DNA from: Tatumella sp. JGM91
Lineage (GTDB): Bacteria; Pseudomonadota; Gammaproteobacteria; Enterobacterales; Enterobacteriaceae
Length of the DNA: 64,000 nucleotides
Direction: 5' to 3'
Assembly (NCBI RefSeq): GCF_018257575.1
Contig: NZ_JAERJP010000004.1
Span: 124,001 to 188,000 of the forward strand
Shown: piece after piece, positions 18,678-26,146 of the stretch
Numbering within the stretch: the stretch's first letter is position 1
Layout of the letters: each line of letters opens with the position of its first letter
Translations under genes and position numbers: made by a program
The notes under the pieces: model-generated
The model's database searches: none
Seen by the model: only the letters and a program-made list of their open reading frames with translations
What the model was told of the DNA's origin: nothing

Positions 18678-19210
18678 TCACATTTCCTGATGTTATTTAT
18701 AGTGTTCAGCAAAGGGTGTAACCACGACATTGTTATTCCAGTGACAAAAAATAGTGATCATCACAATGATAACGCCGGTAAGTATAATCATCTGGTTAAC
18801 TATTATGTACAGGATATTTAACAGGTGCCGGAGAGTGTCCGGCAGCGTTACCGGACGGAATTATCTTTTTGTGGTAGCGTTTACACTCGATGTTTTATCA
18901 GGGTTAATAAAAATAAAAAGCCAAATCAAGATGTTGTATATTTCTGAACCAAAAAACAAAAGTGTTTCATTTATGTTAATTTTACTGCATTGGCCTGATA
19001 AAGAGTAATGTAACAAAGTAATACTCTTTTTAAGGTTACCGGTAACATTGTATTGCTGTCAGCCGGTATCTGGCGATGAGCCGGTCATCAGAATCATGAC
19101 TTTCATCGACGGACTGTCAGTGATCTGAAAGTTAATTATGATTAAGTATTTATCGGGCCCTGATATGCTGTTGATGATGCAAACACAACCTATAAAAAGA
19201 GAGATACACT
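18678..19210. other. 533-base divergent intergenic region
   Basis: A+T-rich gap between the first dehydrogenase operon and the M20 gene, expected to carry both promoters. An 84-codon open frame (18754-19008, plus) has no ribosome-binding site and a composition unlike the neighbours, so I do not call it. No clear palindrome or -10/-35 pair was identified. Confidence 0.4.
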
Positions 19211-20386
19211 ATGTCTGATGTTGTTATCCCGGCGATTAAACAGTATGAAGAGGAGATGATCGCTATCCGTCGTCATCTGCACGCTCACCCGGAACTCAGT
19301 CTGCAGGAATTTGAGACCAGCCAGTTTGTCGCTGAAAAACTGACGGAATGGGGCTACCGGGTGACGCGGGAAATAGGTAAAACCGGGCTGGTGGGGACGC
19401 TGAGCAAAGGGCATTCGGCGAAATCTATCGGCCTGCGTGCTGATATGGATGCCTTGCCGATCCAGGAAACCACCGGACTGAGTTATGCCAGTCAGCATCC
19501 CGGTAAGATGCATGCCTGTGGTCATGATGGCCATACTACCATTTTACTGTCCGCAGCCAGATATCTGGCCAGTGATGAATGCCGGTTTGATGGTACGGTA
19601 CATGTGATTTTTCAGCCTGCGGAAGAAGCGATTGGCGGCGCTGATTTGATGATTCAGGACGGATTGTTTGAGCGTTTCCCCTGCGATGCTATCTATGCAT
19701 TACATAACCGTCCCGGGCTGCCGGCCGGAAAATTTGGTTTCTATGCCGGTCATTTTATGGCCTCGGCTGATACGGTAAAGATCACTCTGCACGGTAAAGG
19801 CGGGCACGGGGCTCACCCGGAAAACACCGTCGACCCGCTGGTGGCCGCCGCCGCGCTGATTATGTCATTACAGACCATTGTCTCGCGTAATGTCACTCCG
19901 GGAGAGACGGCGATTGTCACCGTCGGGATGTTGCATGCGGGAGTGGCGTCCAATGTTATTCCCGAAACTGCGGAGATGGAACTGACGGTACGGGCAATGA
20001 AACCGGAGGTCAGGGAACTGCTGATCCGCCGTATTCATGAAATCAGTGAACTGACAGCCCGGAGCTACGGTGCCAGGGCGACCCTGCAGGTCTGTGAGTC
20101 TTACCCGGTACTGACCAATAGTGCGCAGCACACGGCTGACGCTAAAGCGCTGGCGATTGAAGTCTTTGGCCGCGATGCAGTGGAAGACAATATTATTCCA
20201 TCCACCGGCAGCGAAGACTTTTCTTTTATGCTGGAAAAACGTCCGGGGTGTTATTTTCTGCTGGGAAATGACAGCCCGCAGGGGCAGGGCTGTTCACTGC
20301 ATAACCCGGGGTATGACTTTAATGACCAGATTATTTCTGCGGGGGCGTCTTTCTTCGTCAGGCTGGTACAACGGCATTGCTGCTGA
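19211..20386 (+). CDS. M20-family metal-dependent amidohydrolase (hippurate-hydrolase-like)
   Basis: Cytoplasmic di-metal peptidase/amidase of the M20D group, 391 residues, cleaving an N-acyl amino acid or similar amide. Family landmarks in order: IRRHLHAHPELSLQEFET; GLRADMDALPIQETTGL; HACGHDGHTT (metal-binding H and catalytic-site D); IFQPAEEAIGGA (the catalytic/metal glutamates); GKGGHGAHPE (dimerisation-domain histidine); and STGSEDFSFML (C-terminal metal ligand). A good AGAGAG precedes the ATG. It is a single gene, a paralogue of the M20 enzyme at 34375 that closes the neighbouring catabolic operon. The two may act on related substrates. Confidence 0.9.
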   Translation: MSDVVIPAIKQYEEEMIAIRRHLHAHPELSLQEFETSQFVAEKLTEWGYRVTREIGKTGLVGTLSKGHSAKSIGLRADMDALPIQETTGLSYASQHPGKMHACGHDGHTTILLSAARYLASDECRFDGTVHVIFQPAEEAIGGADLMIQDGLFERFPCDAIYALHNRPGLPAGKFGFYAGHFMASADTVKITLHGKGGHGAHPENTVDPLVAAAALIMSLQTIVSRNVTPGETAIVTVGMLHAGVASNVIPETAEMELTVRAMKPEVRELLIRRIHEISELTARSYGARATLQVCESYPVLTNSAQHTADAKALAIEVFGRDAVEDNIIPSTGSEDFSFMLEKRPGCYFLLGNDSPQGQGCSLHNPGYDFNDQIISAGASFFVRLVQRHCC

Positions 20387-20407
20387 GAGGTAAGCCGATA
20401 AGGGCTC

Positions 20408-20429
20408 TCCCCGGTACGGATACCGGGGA
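20408..20429. terminator. Hairpin between convergent M20 and binding-protein genes
   Basis: Nine-base arms TCCCCGGTA (20408-20416) and TACCGGGGA (20421-20429) are perfectly complementary with a CGGA loop in a 48-base convergent gap. There is no T run. Confidence 0.6.
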
Positions 20430-20434
20430 AAGAC

Positions 20435-21211
20435 TTACTGTGGCGGATAGACGCTGAAGGTAAAATACTTTTTTTCGATACGCGCATATTCACCGCTTTT
20501 ATGGATCGCGGCGATAGCATTATTAATTAAGGTCAGACGGGCAGTATCACCTTGACGTAAGCCGATCCCGGAACCCTGCCCGAAAAACACCTTATCTTCC
20601 GGCTGTGCACTGACAGAATAACCTTTCCCCTGCGGTGTTTTCAGAAAACCGTTATCTGCGGTGACGGCATCTGTCAGGGTGCCGTCCAGCCGGCCGGCAA
20701 CCAGATCCGGGTAGATTGCATCCTGATTAGGATAGGAGACGACCTGTACCCCGGCCGGGGCCCATTTTGCTTTCGCCCAGGCTTCCTGGGTGGTTCCCTG
20801 GGCAACCCCGATAGTTTTTCCTTTCAGCGTTGCCAGGTCATCGGTGATATGGCTACCGTCAGCCACCACCAGTGCATTCGGTGTATGATAAATCATGTCC
20901 GAGAAAGCAATTTGTTGCTGGCGTTTCTCGGTACGGGACATAGAAGAGAGGATGGCATCAAATTTTTTCGCTTGCAGTGCCGGAATCAAACCGTCGAAGC
21001 TGAGCTCTGTCCATTGGCAGGTCACCTGTGCCTGTTTACAGATAGCGTTACCGAGATCAATATCGAATCCCTGTAATTTGCCTTCTGCTGTTTTAAATTC
21101 AAAGGGCGGAAAGGTGGGATCCACGGCAAAGCGCAATACGTCAGCAGCGCTGGCAATACCGCTGATACCTAACAAACCGGCCAGCCCACAGGCAGAAATG
21201 ATTTTTTTCAC
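20435..21211 (-). CDS. Polar amino acid ABC transporter substrate-binding protein
   Basis: Periplasmic binding protein of family 3 (HisJ/ArgT type), 258 residues. A Sec signal (ISACGLAGLLGISGIASA) is followed by the typical start LRFAVDPTFPPFEFKTAEGKLQGFDIDLGNAICKQ, which forms the ligand cleft. The hinge block FDAILSSMSRTEKRQQQIAFSD and the late EYARIEKKYF also fit the family. It probably binds a basic or polar amino acid. No permease or ATPase gene lies beside it, so it is an orphan that must share another transporter or act in sensing. It is convergent with the M20 gene. Confidence 0.88.
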   Translation of the reverse strand: MKKIISACGLAGLLGISGIASAADVLRFAVDPTFPPFEFKTAEGKLQGFDIDLGNAICKQAQVTCQWTELSFDGLIPALQAKKFDAILSSMSRTEKRQQQIAFSDMIYHTPNALVVADGSHITDDLATLKGKTIGVAQGTTQEAWAKAKWAPAGVQVVSYPNQDAIYPDLVAGRLDGTLTDAVTADNGFLKTPQGKGYSVSAQPEDKVFFGQGSGIGLRQGDTARLTLINNAIAAIHKSGEYARIEKKYFTFSVYPPQ

Positions 21212-21471
21212 TAATGATTACCTTATTAATTATAATACCCTGTTATCCGGCAACCGGAGGTTACCCGGCCCTGTATTCTTAATTCTGCTGCAGTCTGTCC
21301 TCTGCAACCTGTATTTCAATAACAGAACAGAAAGTAACGGTCAACAGGGATTAAGCGCAATCAGAACAGGGGGAGAGCATCGGCTGACGCAATAAATATG
21401 AGCGGTAAATCCCCGCATAGACAACGTGCCGCCTGAGTGCGTTTTGCCCTGCGGAACAGACTGCCAGGAAT

Positions 21472-22170
21472 ACGCTCGTGCGCTTTGCACTTATTCGCCA
21501 CCGTGTTCAGCCAGGCGAAACGGCAGAGAGCGGGCTGACTTTTTATACCCTGTATATACACCTGTGCCCTGGCTGGCTTACCCGCAGCAGGACAGCACGC
21601 TGTTCAGGGTGGCTGACGGGCAGCACCTGAAGGCGTATGTGGATAAATCCCGGCAACGGGCGGCAGTATGTGCACAAATCTCAGGTTAAAACTTTAGAAG
21701 GTAAGTTGACTTACAACGCTGAAGGAAATGATATTTCATCATCTCTATATGATAGCCGGGTTATTCACTGGACGGGTAATGATCTTTCAGGCGTAACACC
21801 TGGTCGTGGTTATGATATGGGGGGGCGTACTGAGAACGATGTATATAATGATATGATTGCATCAGGCATACCTAACCCTCAGGCTGTTAAAATATCAAAA
21901 TGCGCAGGACTTAAAGGCGTTGCTGCTCGTGATCATGTAAGTACTGTTCATTCTGCATATATAAATGATGAATCTTTAAAGCAGGCGTTAGTAAACAACA
22001 TTAAAACGTCCCAGAGGGATTGGATTAAATTCAGGGATTCTGATTGTAAGTTATACTCATTCCAGATAGATAACAAAAGCCCGGCATATCAAACGACCGT
22101 CAATCAGTGTGTTGCAAAAATGTCAGAAACCAGAGGGGAAGAGTTGGCTGAGCTTTCTGGCAACATGTAA
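21472..22170 (+). pseudogene. Broken effector-like gene joined to an LprI-like (DUF1311) domain
   Basis: Three reading frames read as one degraded protein. Frame 1 (from about 21472) gives TLVRFALIRHRV and GLTFYTLYIHL. Frame 2 (about 21565-21650) gives WLAYPQQDSTLFRVADGQHLKAY. Frame 3 gives GNGRQYVHKSQVKTLEG and stays open to 22170. Two frameshifts are therefore likely. The FYTLYIHL and VADGQHLKAY pieces resemble M23-peptidase/SH3-type proteins. The last 60 residues (TSQRDWIKFRDSDC, CVAKMSETRGEELAEL) resemble the lysozyme-inhibitor LprI/DUF1311 domain. The 3' part (ATG 21637, 177 codons) could still be translated but lacks a ribosome-binding site. Base use is A+T-richer than the neighbours, suggesting transfer. 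A link to secreted antibacterial effectors is a guess. Confidence 0.5.
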
Positions 22171-22188
22171 GCTATGGAAATAAATTTT

Positions 22189-22215
22189 AAAAGGGTCTTT
22201 CTGAGATCCTTTTTT
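22189..22215 (+). terminator. Intrinsic terminator after the LprI-like frame
   Basis: AAAAGGGTCT (22189-22198) pairs with AGATCCTTTT (22204-22213) with one G-U pair and a five-base loop, followed by more T. It indicates that the upstream frame was once a transcribed gene. Confidence 0.75.
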
Positions 22216-22322
22216 ATGTTTTTAACTTCCATATCCCGCTCTTTTTGTAAAATGTCGTATTTTGCAGCTTCGCTCCCATTGGGAAAAAATGTTGGACCTT
22301 GTTATGCCTGCGGGTCTTGAGC

Positions 22323-22348
22323 GGAGTGCTTCACATGCATAGCACTCC
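22323..22348. promoter_or_regulatory. Inverted repeat, possible upstream activator site
   Basis: GGAGTGCT (22323-22330) and AGCACTCC (22341-22348) are perfect inverted arms ten bases apart, about 250 bases upstream of the sigma-54-type promoter. This is the kind of place where an enhancer-binding activator would bind. The protein is unknown. Confidence 0.4.
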
Positions 22349-22580
22349 ATTCTGTCTAAAAAACACCCTTAACGCAGGATGTTTTCCGTTTTCCGGCCAG
22401 AACCCGGACAGCTTCTTTTTAGTGCATTCCTTCTGCGGTTGCATTATTTTGGTGTTTTTATCAAATCATTTAAAAACAGCAGGTTATATTTATTCTTTGC
22501 GATTGATTTCAAATTTATCGTCTGTTCGGCAGGAAATTTTTTTCCGTCCCCGTTAAACGCATTTTATTTCGCAAAATATC

Positions 22581-22596
22581 TGGCACGCATTCTGCA
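22581..22596 (+). promoter_or_regulatory. Sigma-54 (RpoN)-type promoter of the catabolic operon
   Basis: TGGCACGCATTCTGCA matches the RpoN consensus TGGCACG-N4-TTGCA with one mismatch. The invariant GG (22582-22583) and GC (22594-22595) are exactly ten bases apart. The start of transcription would be near 22607, about 48 bases before the aldehyde dehydrogenase ATG. RpoN control usually means nitrogen limitation or a dedicated enhancer-binding activator; none is encoded in the window. Confidence 0.7.
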
Positions 22597-22654
22597 TTAT
22601 CCAGTCAGACGGTATTTTCATTGTTTGTACTGCATGACTGAATAAGGTGTGTCT

Positions 22655-24127
22655 ATGTTAAGTTTCGACCCGAATAAGGTTGAGTTCAGCACCGGGAATT
22701 ATATTGACGGACAGTATTGTCATAAAAACCAGGGGCAGATTCCGGTACACCGGCCATCTGACGGACAAAGCTATGCCGATATTCCGGAAAGCGGTGCACA
22801 GGTGGTTGCTCAGGCGGTTGAAATAGCGGAACAGCAACGTATCCGCAGCGGCTGGTCAGAGGCATCGCCACGTCAGCGCGGGGCAGTATTACGCCGCTGG
22901 GCCGATTTAATTGAAGCCGATGCGCCTTATCTTGGCCAGCTCGAAGCTCTGGGATCAACACGGCCGATCAGCGACGTGATTCATCACGAAATTCCCTTTA
23001 CGGCAGAAGCGATCCGTTTTTACGGCGAGTGTGCGGATAAATACAGCGGTGACCTGTTACCGACCCGTAAAGACAGCCTCGGGATGCTGGTGCCTGAACC
23101 TTACGGGGTGGTCGGGGCGATTACTCCGTGGAACTTCCCGTTATCGATGGCGTCGTGGAAATGCGGACCGGCGCTGGCGGCGGGCAACGGGGTGGTGCTG
23201 AAACCTTCAGAACTGACGCCATTTTCCACCCTGCGGCTGGCCGAATTGGCAGTACAGGCCGGCCTGCCTGCCGGGGTACTGAATATTGTTCAGGGCAGCG
23301 GCAGGCATACCGGCAGTGCACTGGTGAAACATCCGCAGGTCCGCAAGGTTTCCTTTACCGGTTCGACGGCGACCGGGGCGCAAATCATGAGTGACGCCGG
23401 ATTTAATGGTATGAAGCCTGTCACCCTCGAACTGGGCGGTAAAAGCCCGCAACTGGTCTTTAACGATGCCGGTGACCCGGCAGAGGTGGCCGCGCGGATC
23501 CTGCGCGGATTTACCGCCAATGGCGGCCAGGCCTGTGTTGCCGGAACACGGCTGGTTGTGCAGCGTGGTATCGCCCCGGCACTGATCGATCATCTGCTGC
23601 AGTTATGTCAGTCATTCCGTCCCGCCAATACCTGGCAGGGATCCTGCCAATACTCCCCGTTAATCGACCAGCGTCAGGGCGAGAAAGTGCAGCGTCTGGT
23701 GCAGCAGTGTTGTGAACAGGGCGGGGAAATTCTGACCGGCGGCCAGCGCTTTGCCGGGACAGAACAGGGCTGGTTCTGGCAGCCAACCCTGCTGAGCGGC
23801 GTGGCAGCGGATAATTGTGCGGTACAGGAAGAGATTTTTGGTCCGGTACTGACGGTGCAGTATTTCGATGACGAAGATGAAGGGATCGCCCTGGCACAGC
23901 ATGAAACCTATGGCCTGTGTGCCGGAGTACATACCCTCAGTTTACCGGTGGCGATGCGGGCCATGCAGTCGCTGAATGCGGGCACCGTATGGATTAACCG
24001 TTATGGCCGCAGTGGTGACTTTATTATTCCGACCGGCGGATTTATGGGGTCGGGTATCGGTAAAGATCTGGGACGTCAGGCTTTCCAGGCCTGTCAGCGC
24101 CAGAAAAGTGTACTGATCGATTTTTAG
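22655..24127 (+). CDS. NAD(P)-dependent aldehyde dehydrogenase
   Basis: First gene of the operon, 490 residues, the usual length. It oxidises an aldehyde to the acid, here probably the product of the DAO-family oxidases downstream. Visible blocks are GVVGAITPWNFPLSMASWK (substrate/NAD region), KPSELTPFSTL, FTGSTATGAQIM (NAD-binding loop), LELGGKSPQLVF with the general-base Glu at about 259, and GQACVAGTR with the nucleophile Cys at about 294. Overall it resembles the gamma-glutamyl-gamma-aminobutyraldehyde/betaine aldehyde group. ATG 22655 follows AAGG by seven bases; a GTG two codons earlier is less well placed. Confidence 0.9.
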   Translation: MLSFDPNKVEFSTGNYIDGQYCHKNQGQIPVHRPSDGQSYADIPESGAQVVAQAVEIAEQQRIRSGWSEASPRQRGAVLRRWADLIEADAPYLGQLEALGSTRPISDVIHHEIPFTAEAIRFYGECADKYSGDLLPTRKDSLGMLVPEPYGVVGAITPWNFPLSMASWKCGPALAAGNGVVLKPSELTPFSTLRLAELAVQAGLPAGVLNIVQGSGRHTGSALVKHPQVRKVSFTGSTATGAQIMSDAGFNGMKPVTLELGGKSPQLVFNDAGDPAEVAARILRGFTANGGQACVAGTRLVVQRGIAPALIDHLLQLCQSFRPANTWQGSCQYSPLIDQRQGEKVQRLVQQCCEQGGEILTGGQRFAGTEQGWFWQPTLLSGVAADNCAVQEEIFGPVLTVQYFDDEDEGIALAQHETYGLCAGVHTLSLPVAMRAMQSLNAGTVWINRYGRSGDFIIPTGGFMGSGIGKDLGRQAFQACQRQKSVLIDF

Positions 24128-24153
24128 TTCTGTCTGTTAACGGAGACCACGCT

Positions 24154-24822
24154 ATGCCTGTGTTTACCCCGAAGTTTATTACCTTTGACTGCTACGGCAC
24201 CCTGATTAATTTTGATATGGCAGGTGCCGCACGCCGCTGTTTTGCCGACCGGGTCGGGGCAGATGTTATGCCGGCCTTTATCAGCGACTTTGCCCGTTTT
24301 CGGTTAGATGAAGTGCTGGGAGCCTGGAAACCTTACTATGAGGTGGTCAGTAATGCCCTGCAAAGATCCTGTCATAAATGGAAAGCCGAATGGCAACCGG
24401 CCGACAGTGATTTTATTTATGCCGACTGTAAAACCTGGACTGCACATCCGGATGTGCCCGGCGGGCTGCAAAAAATTGCCTCTGAGATCCCGTTAGTACT
24501 GCTGACCAACTCTATGAACGATTTGATACCCCACCATGTACCGCGGCTGGGGGCACCGATATATATGACCATCACCGCCGAGGAGACCGGCGCTTACAAG
24601 CCGGCGATGCGTGGTTTTGAATATATGCTCGACAAACTGGGCTGCGGACCGGACCAGATCCTGCATGTTTCCTCCAGCCTGCGTTACGACCTGATGACCG
24701 CCCATGATCTGGGGATCACCCATAAAGTCTTCGTTAACCGCGGTCATGAACCCGGCTGTCCTGAATATGGTTACAGTGAAATTCAGGATATCAGCGAACT
24801 GCCCGCAATCGTCGGTCTGTGA
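24154..24822 (+). CDS. HAD superfamily hydrolase, haloacid dehalogenase type II
   Basis: Cytoplasmic 222-residue HAD enzyme. The nucleophile Asp is residue 12 in ITFDCYGTLINFD. Motif II is VLLTNSMND, followed by the lysine region GAYKPAMRGFEYML. Motif III includes ILHVSSSLRYDLMTAHDLG, which has Ser-Leu where phosphatases have GD, as in L-2-haloacid dehalogenases. The size and cap fit the type II dehalogenase family. In this nitrogen-catabolic setting a real haloacid substrate is doubtful and another small hydrolysis is possible. It starts 26 bases after the aldehyde dehydrogenase. Confidence 0.85.
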   Translation: MPVFTPKFITFDCYGTLINFDMAGAARRCFADRVGADVMPAFISDFARFRLDEVLGAWKPYYEVVSNALQRSCHKWKAEWQPADSDFIYADCKTWTAHPDVPGGLQKIASEIPLVLLTNSMNDLIPHHVPRLGAPIYMTITAEETGAYKPAMRGFEYMLDKLGCGPDQILHVSSSLRYDLMTAHDLGITHKVFVNRGHEPGCPEYGYSEIQDISELPAIVGL

Positions 24823-24838
24823 CAGGAGTGTAATCCCC

Positions 24839-26116
24839 ATGAAACTGGAATCATTCTGGCAACACACCGCCCCGGAATTTCACGGGGGATGTCAGCAACC
24901 GTTACCCGCCAGGGCGGATGTGGTGGTGATCGGTGCCGGGTTCAGTGGCATCTCAGCGGCTCGTCAGCTCGCCCGCCAGGGACTGGAGGTGGTGGTGCTG
25001 GAAAGGGAGCAGGTGATGAGCCAGGCTTCCGGGCGGAACGGCGGCCACTGTAACAGTGGCGTGGCACAGAATTTTGCGGCACTGGCAGCAAAGAAAGGAC
25101 TGGAGACCGCCACCAGATTTTACCGTGCTTACGATGATGCGGTCAGTTATGTGCAATCCCTGATCAGCGAAGAGTCTATCGATTGTGATTTCCGCCTGTG
25201 CGGCAAAATAAAACTGGCGAGTAAACCCGGCCATTTCGCCTCCCTGCAGTCAGCCGCCGAACTGATGCGCAAAACCGTCGATCCGGAGGTGGAATTACTC
25301 TCTGCCAGTGAGATCCGCGATGAAGTCGGCAGTGATGCTTTCCACGGGGGATTACTGCAAAGGCGTGGCGGGCAGATGCATATGGGCAAATTCGGGACCG
25401 GGCTGGCAGAGTCTGCCGCCAGCGCCGGGGCCCGGATTTTTGAACAGCACGAAGTCACCGGACTGACCCGGCTGGCAGGTTATCAGCACCGGGTGACTAC
25501 GGCGCACGGCAGTATTGTTGCCGATAAAGTCCTGCTGACCTCCGGCTGTTCAAACCAGGGGCCTTTCCCGTGGTTTCAGCGGCGGATTGTGCCGGTCGGC
25601 AGTTTTATTATCACTACAGCCCCCCTGGCGGCACAGACCTTACAGCGTCTGTTGCCAAAAGACCGCACTTATGTCACCTCGATGAATATCGGTAATTATT
25701 TCCGTACCACTGCTGACCGGCGGCTGGTGTTTGGTGGCCGGGCCCGTTTCTCTGTCAGTAATCCCGCACAGGACCAGCGCAGCGGCGACATCCTGCGCAC
25801 CTCAATGCAACGTCTGTTTCCGCAACTGGCAGATACGCCTGTCGACTATTGCTGGGGCGGGATGGTGGATATGAGCGCCGATCGGCTGCCCCATGCGGGT
25901 GAGCAGGACGGACTGTTTTACACCATGGGTTATAGCGGACACGGCACTCAGATGTCCGTATTGATGGGAAAAGTGATGGCAGACCTGATCAGCGGCGCCT
26001 CTGACAACAACCCATGGCAAAGCCATGGCTGGCCGGCGGTGCCGGGGTATTTTGGCAAGCCCTGGTTTCTGCCCCTGACCGGACTGTATTACCAAACGAA
26101 AGATCGCCTGTTCTGA
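24839..26116 (+). CDS. DAO-family FAD-dependent oxidoreductase (PuuB-like)
   Basis: Soluble flavoenzyme of 425 residues oxidising an amine to an imine/aldehyde. It has the N-terminal FAD fold DVVVIGAGFSGISAARQLARQGLEVVVLE followed by ASGRNGGHCNSG, the pattern of the gamma-glutamylputrescine oxidase/glycine oxidase branch. A C-terminal FAD block reads YCWGGMVDMSADRLPHAG and MGYSGHGTQMS. The ATG is chosen at 24839, behind AGGAG, 16 bases after the HAD stop; the open frame extends upstream inside the HAD gene. Together with the aldehyde dehydrogenase it mirrors PuuB-PuuC of putrescine catabolism, but PuuA and PuuD are absent. Confidence 0.88.
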   Translation: MKLESFWQHTAPEFHGGCQQPLPARADVVVIGAGFSGISAARQLARQGLEVVVLEREQVMSQASGRNGGHCNSGVAQNFAALAAKKGLETATRFYRAYDDAVSYVQSLISEESIDCDFRLCGKIKLASKPGHFASLQSAAELMRKTVDPEVELLSASEIRDEVGSDAFHGGLLQRRGGQMHMGKFGTGLAESAASAGARIFEQHEVTGLTRLAGYQHRVTTAHGSIVADKVLLTSGCSNQGPFPWFQRRIVPVGSFIITTAPLAAQTLQRLLPKDRTYVTSMNIGNYFRTTADRRLVFGGRARFSVSNPAQDQRSGDILRTSMQRLFPQLADTPVDYCWGGMVDMSADRLPHAGEQDGLFYTMGYSGHGTQMSVLMGKVMADLISGASDNNPWQSHGWPAVPGYFGKPWFLPLTGLYYQTKDRLF

Positions 26117-26146
26117 CAACAAAAATCGTGATGTGGAGAGGATCGG

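Larger units (their letters stand above)
22171..22654. other. 484-base leader region of the catabolic operon
   Basis: A+T-rich. It holds a terminator at its left end, an inverted repeat at 22323-22348 and a sigma-54-type promoter at 22581-22596. Two overlapping open frames (22299-22556 and 22379-22645) lack ribosome-binding sites and known products and are not called. Confidence 0.55.

Noticed and set aside
18754-19008. 84-codon open frame in the divergent region between the dehydrogenase and M20 genes
   Set aside because: No ribosome-binding site, composition typical of A+T-rich spacer and no family resemblance.
21361-21561. 66-codon minus-strand frame facing the effector-like remains
   Set aside because: It overlaps the better-supported plus-strand fragments and has no recognisable product; it may be part of a dispersed repeat, which cannot be tested here.
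22299-22645. Two overlapping open frames upstream of the aldehyde dehydrogenase
   Set aside because: They lie across the sigma-54-type promoter and inverted repeat, lack ribosome-binding sites and resemble nothing known.
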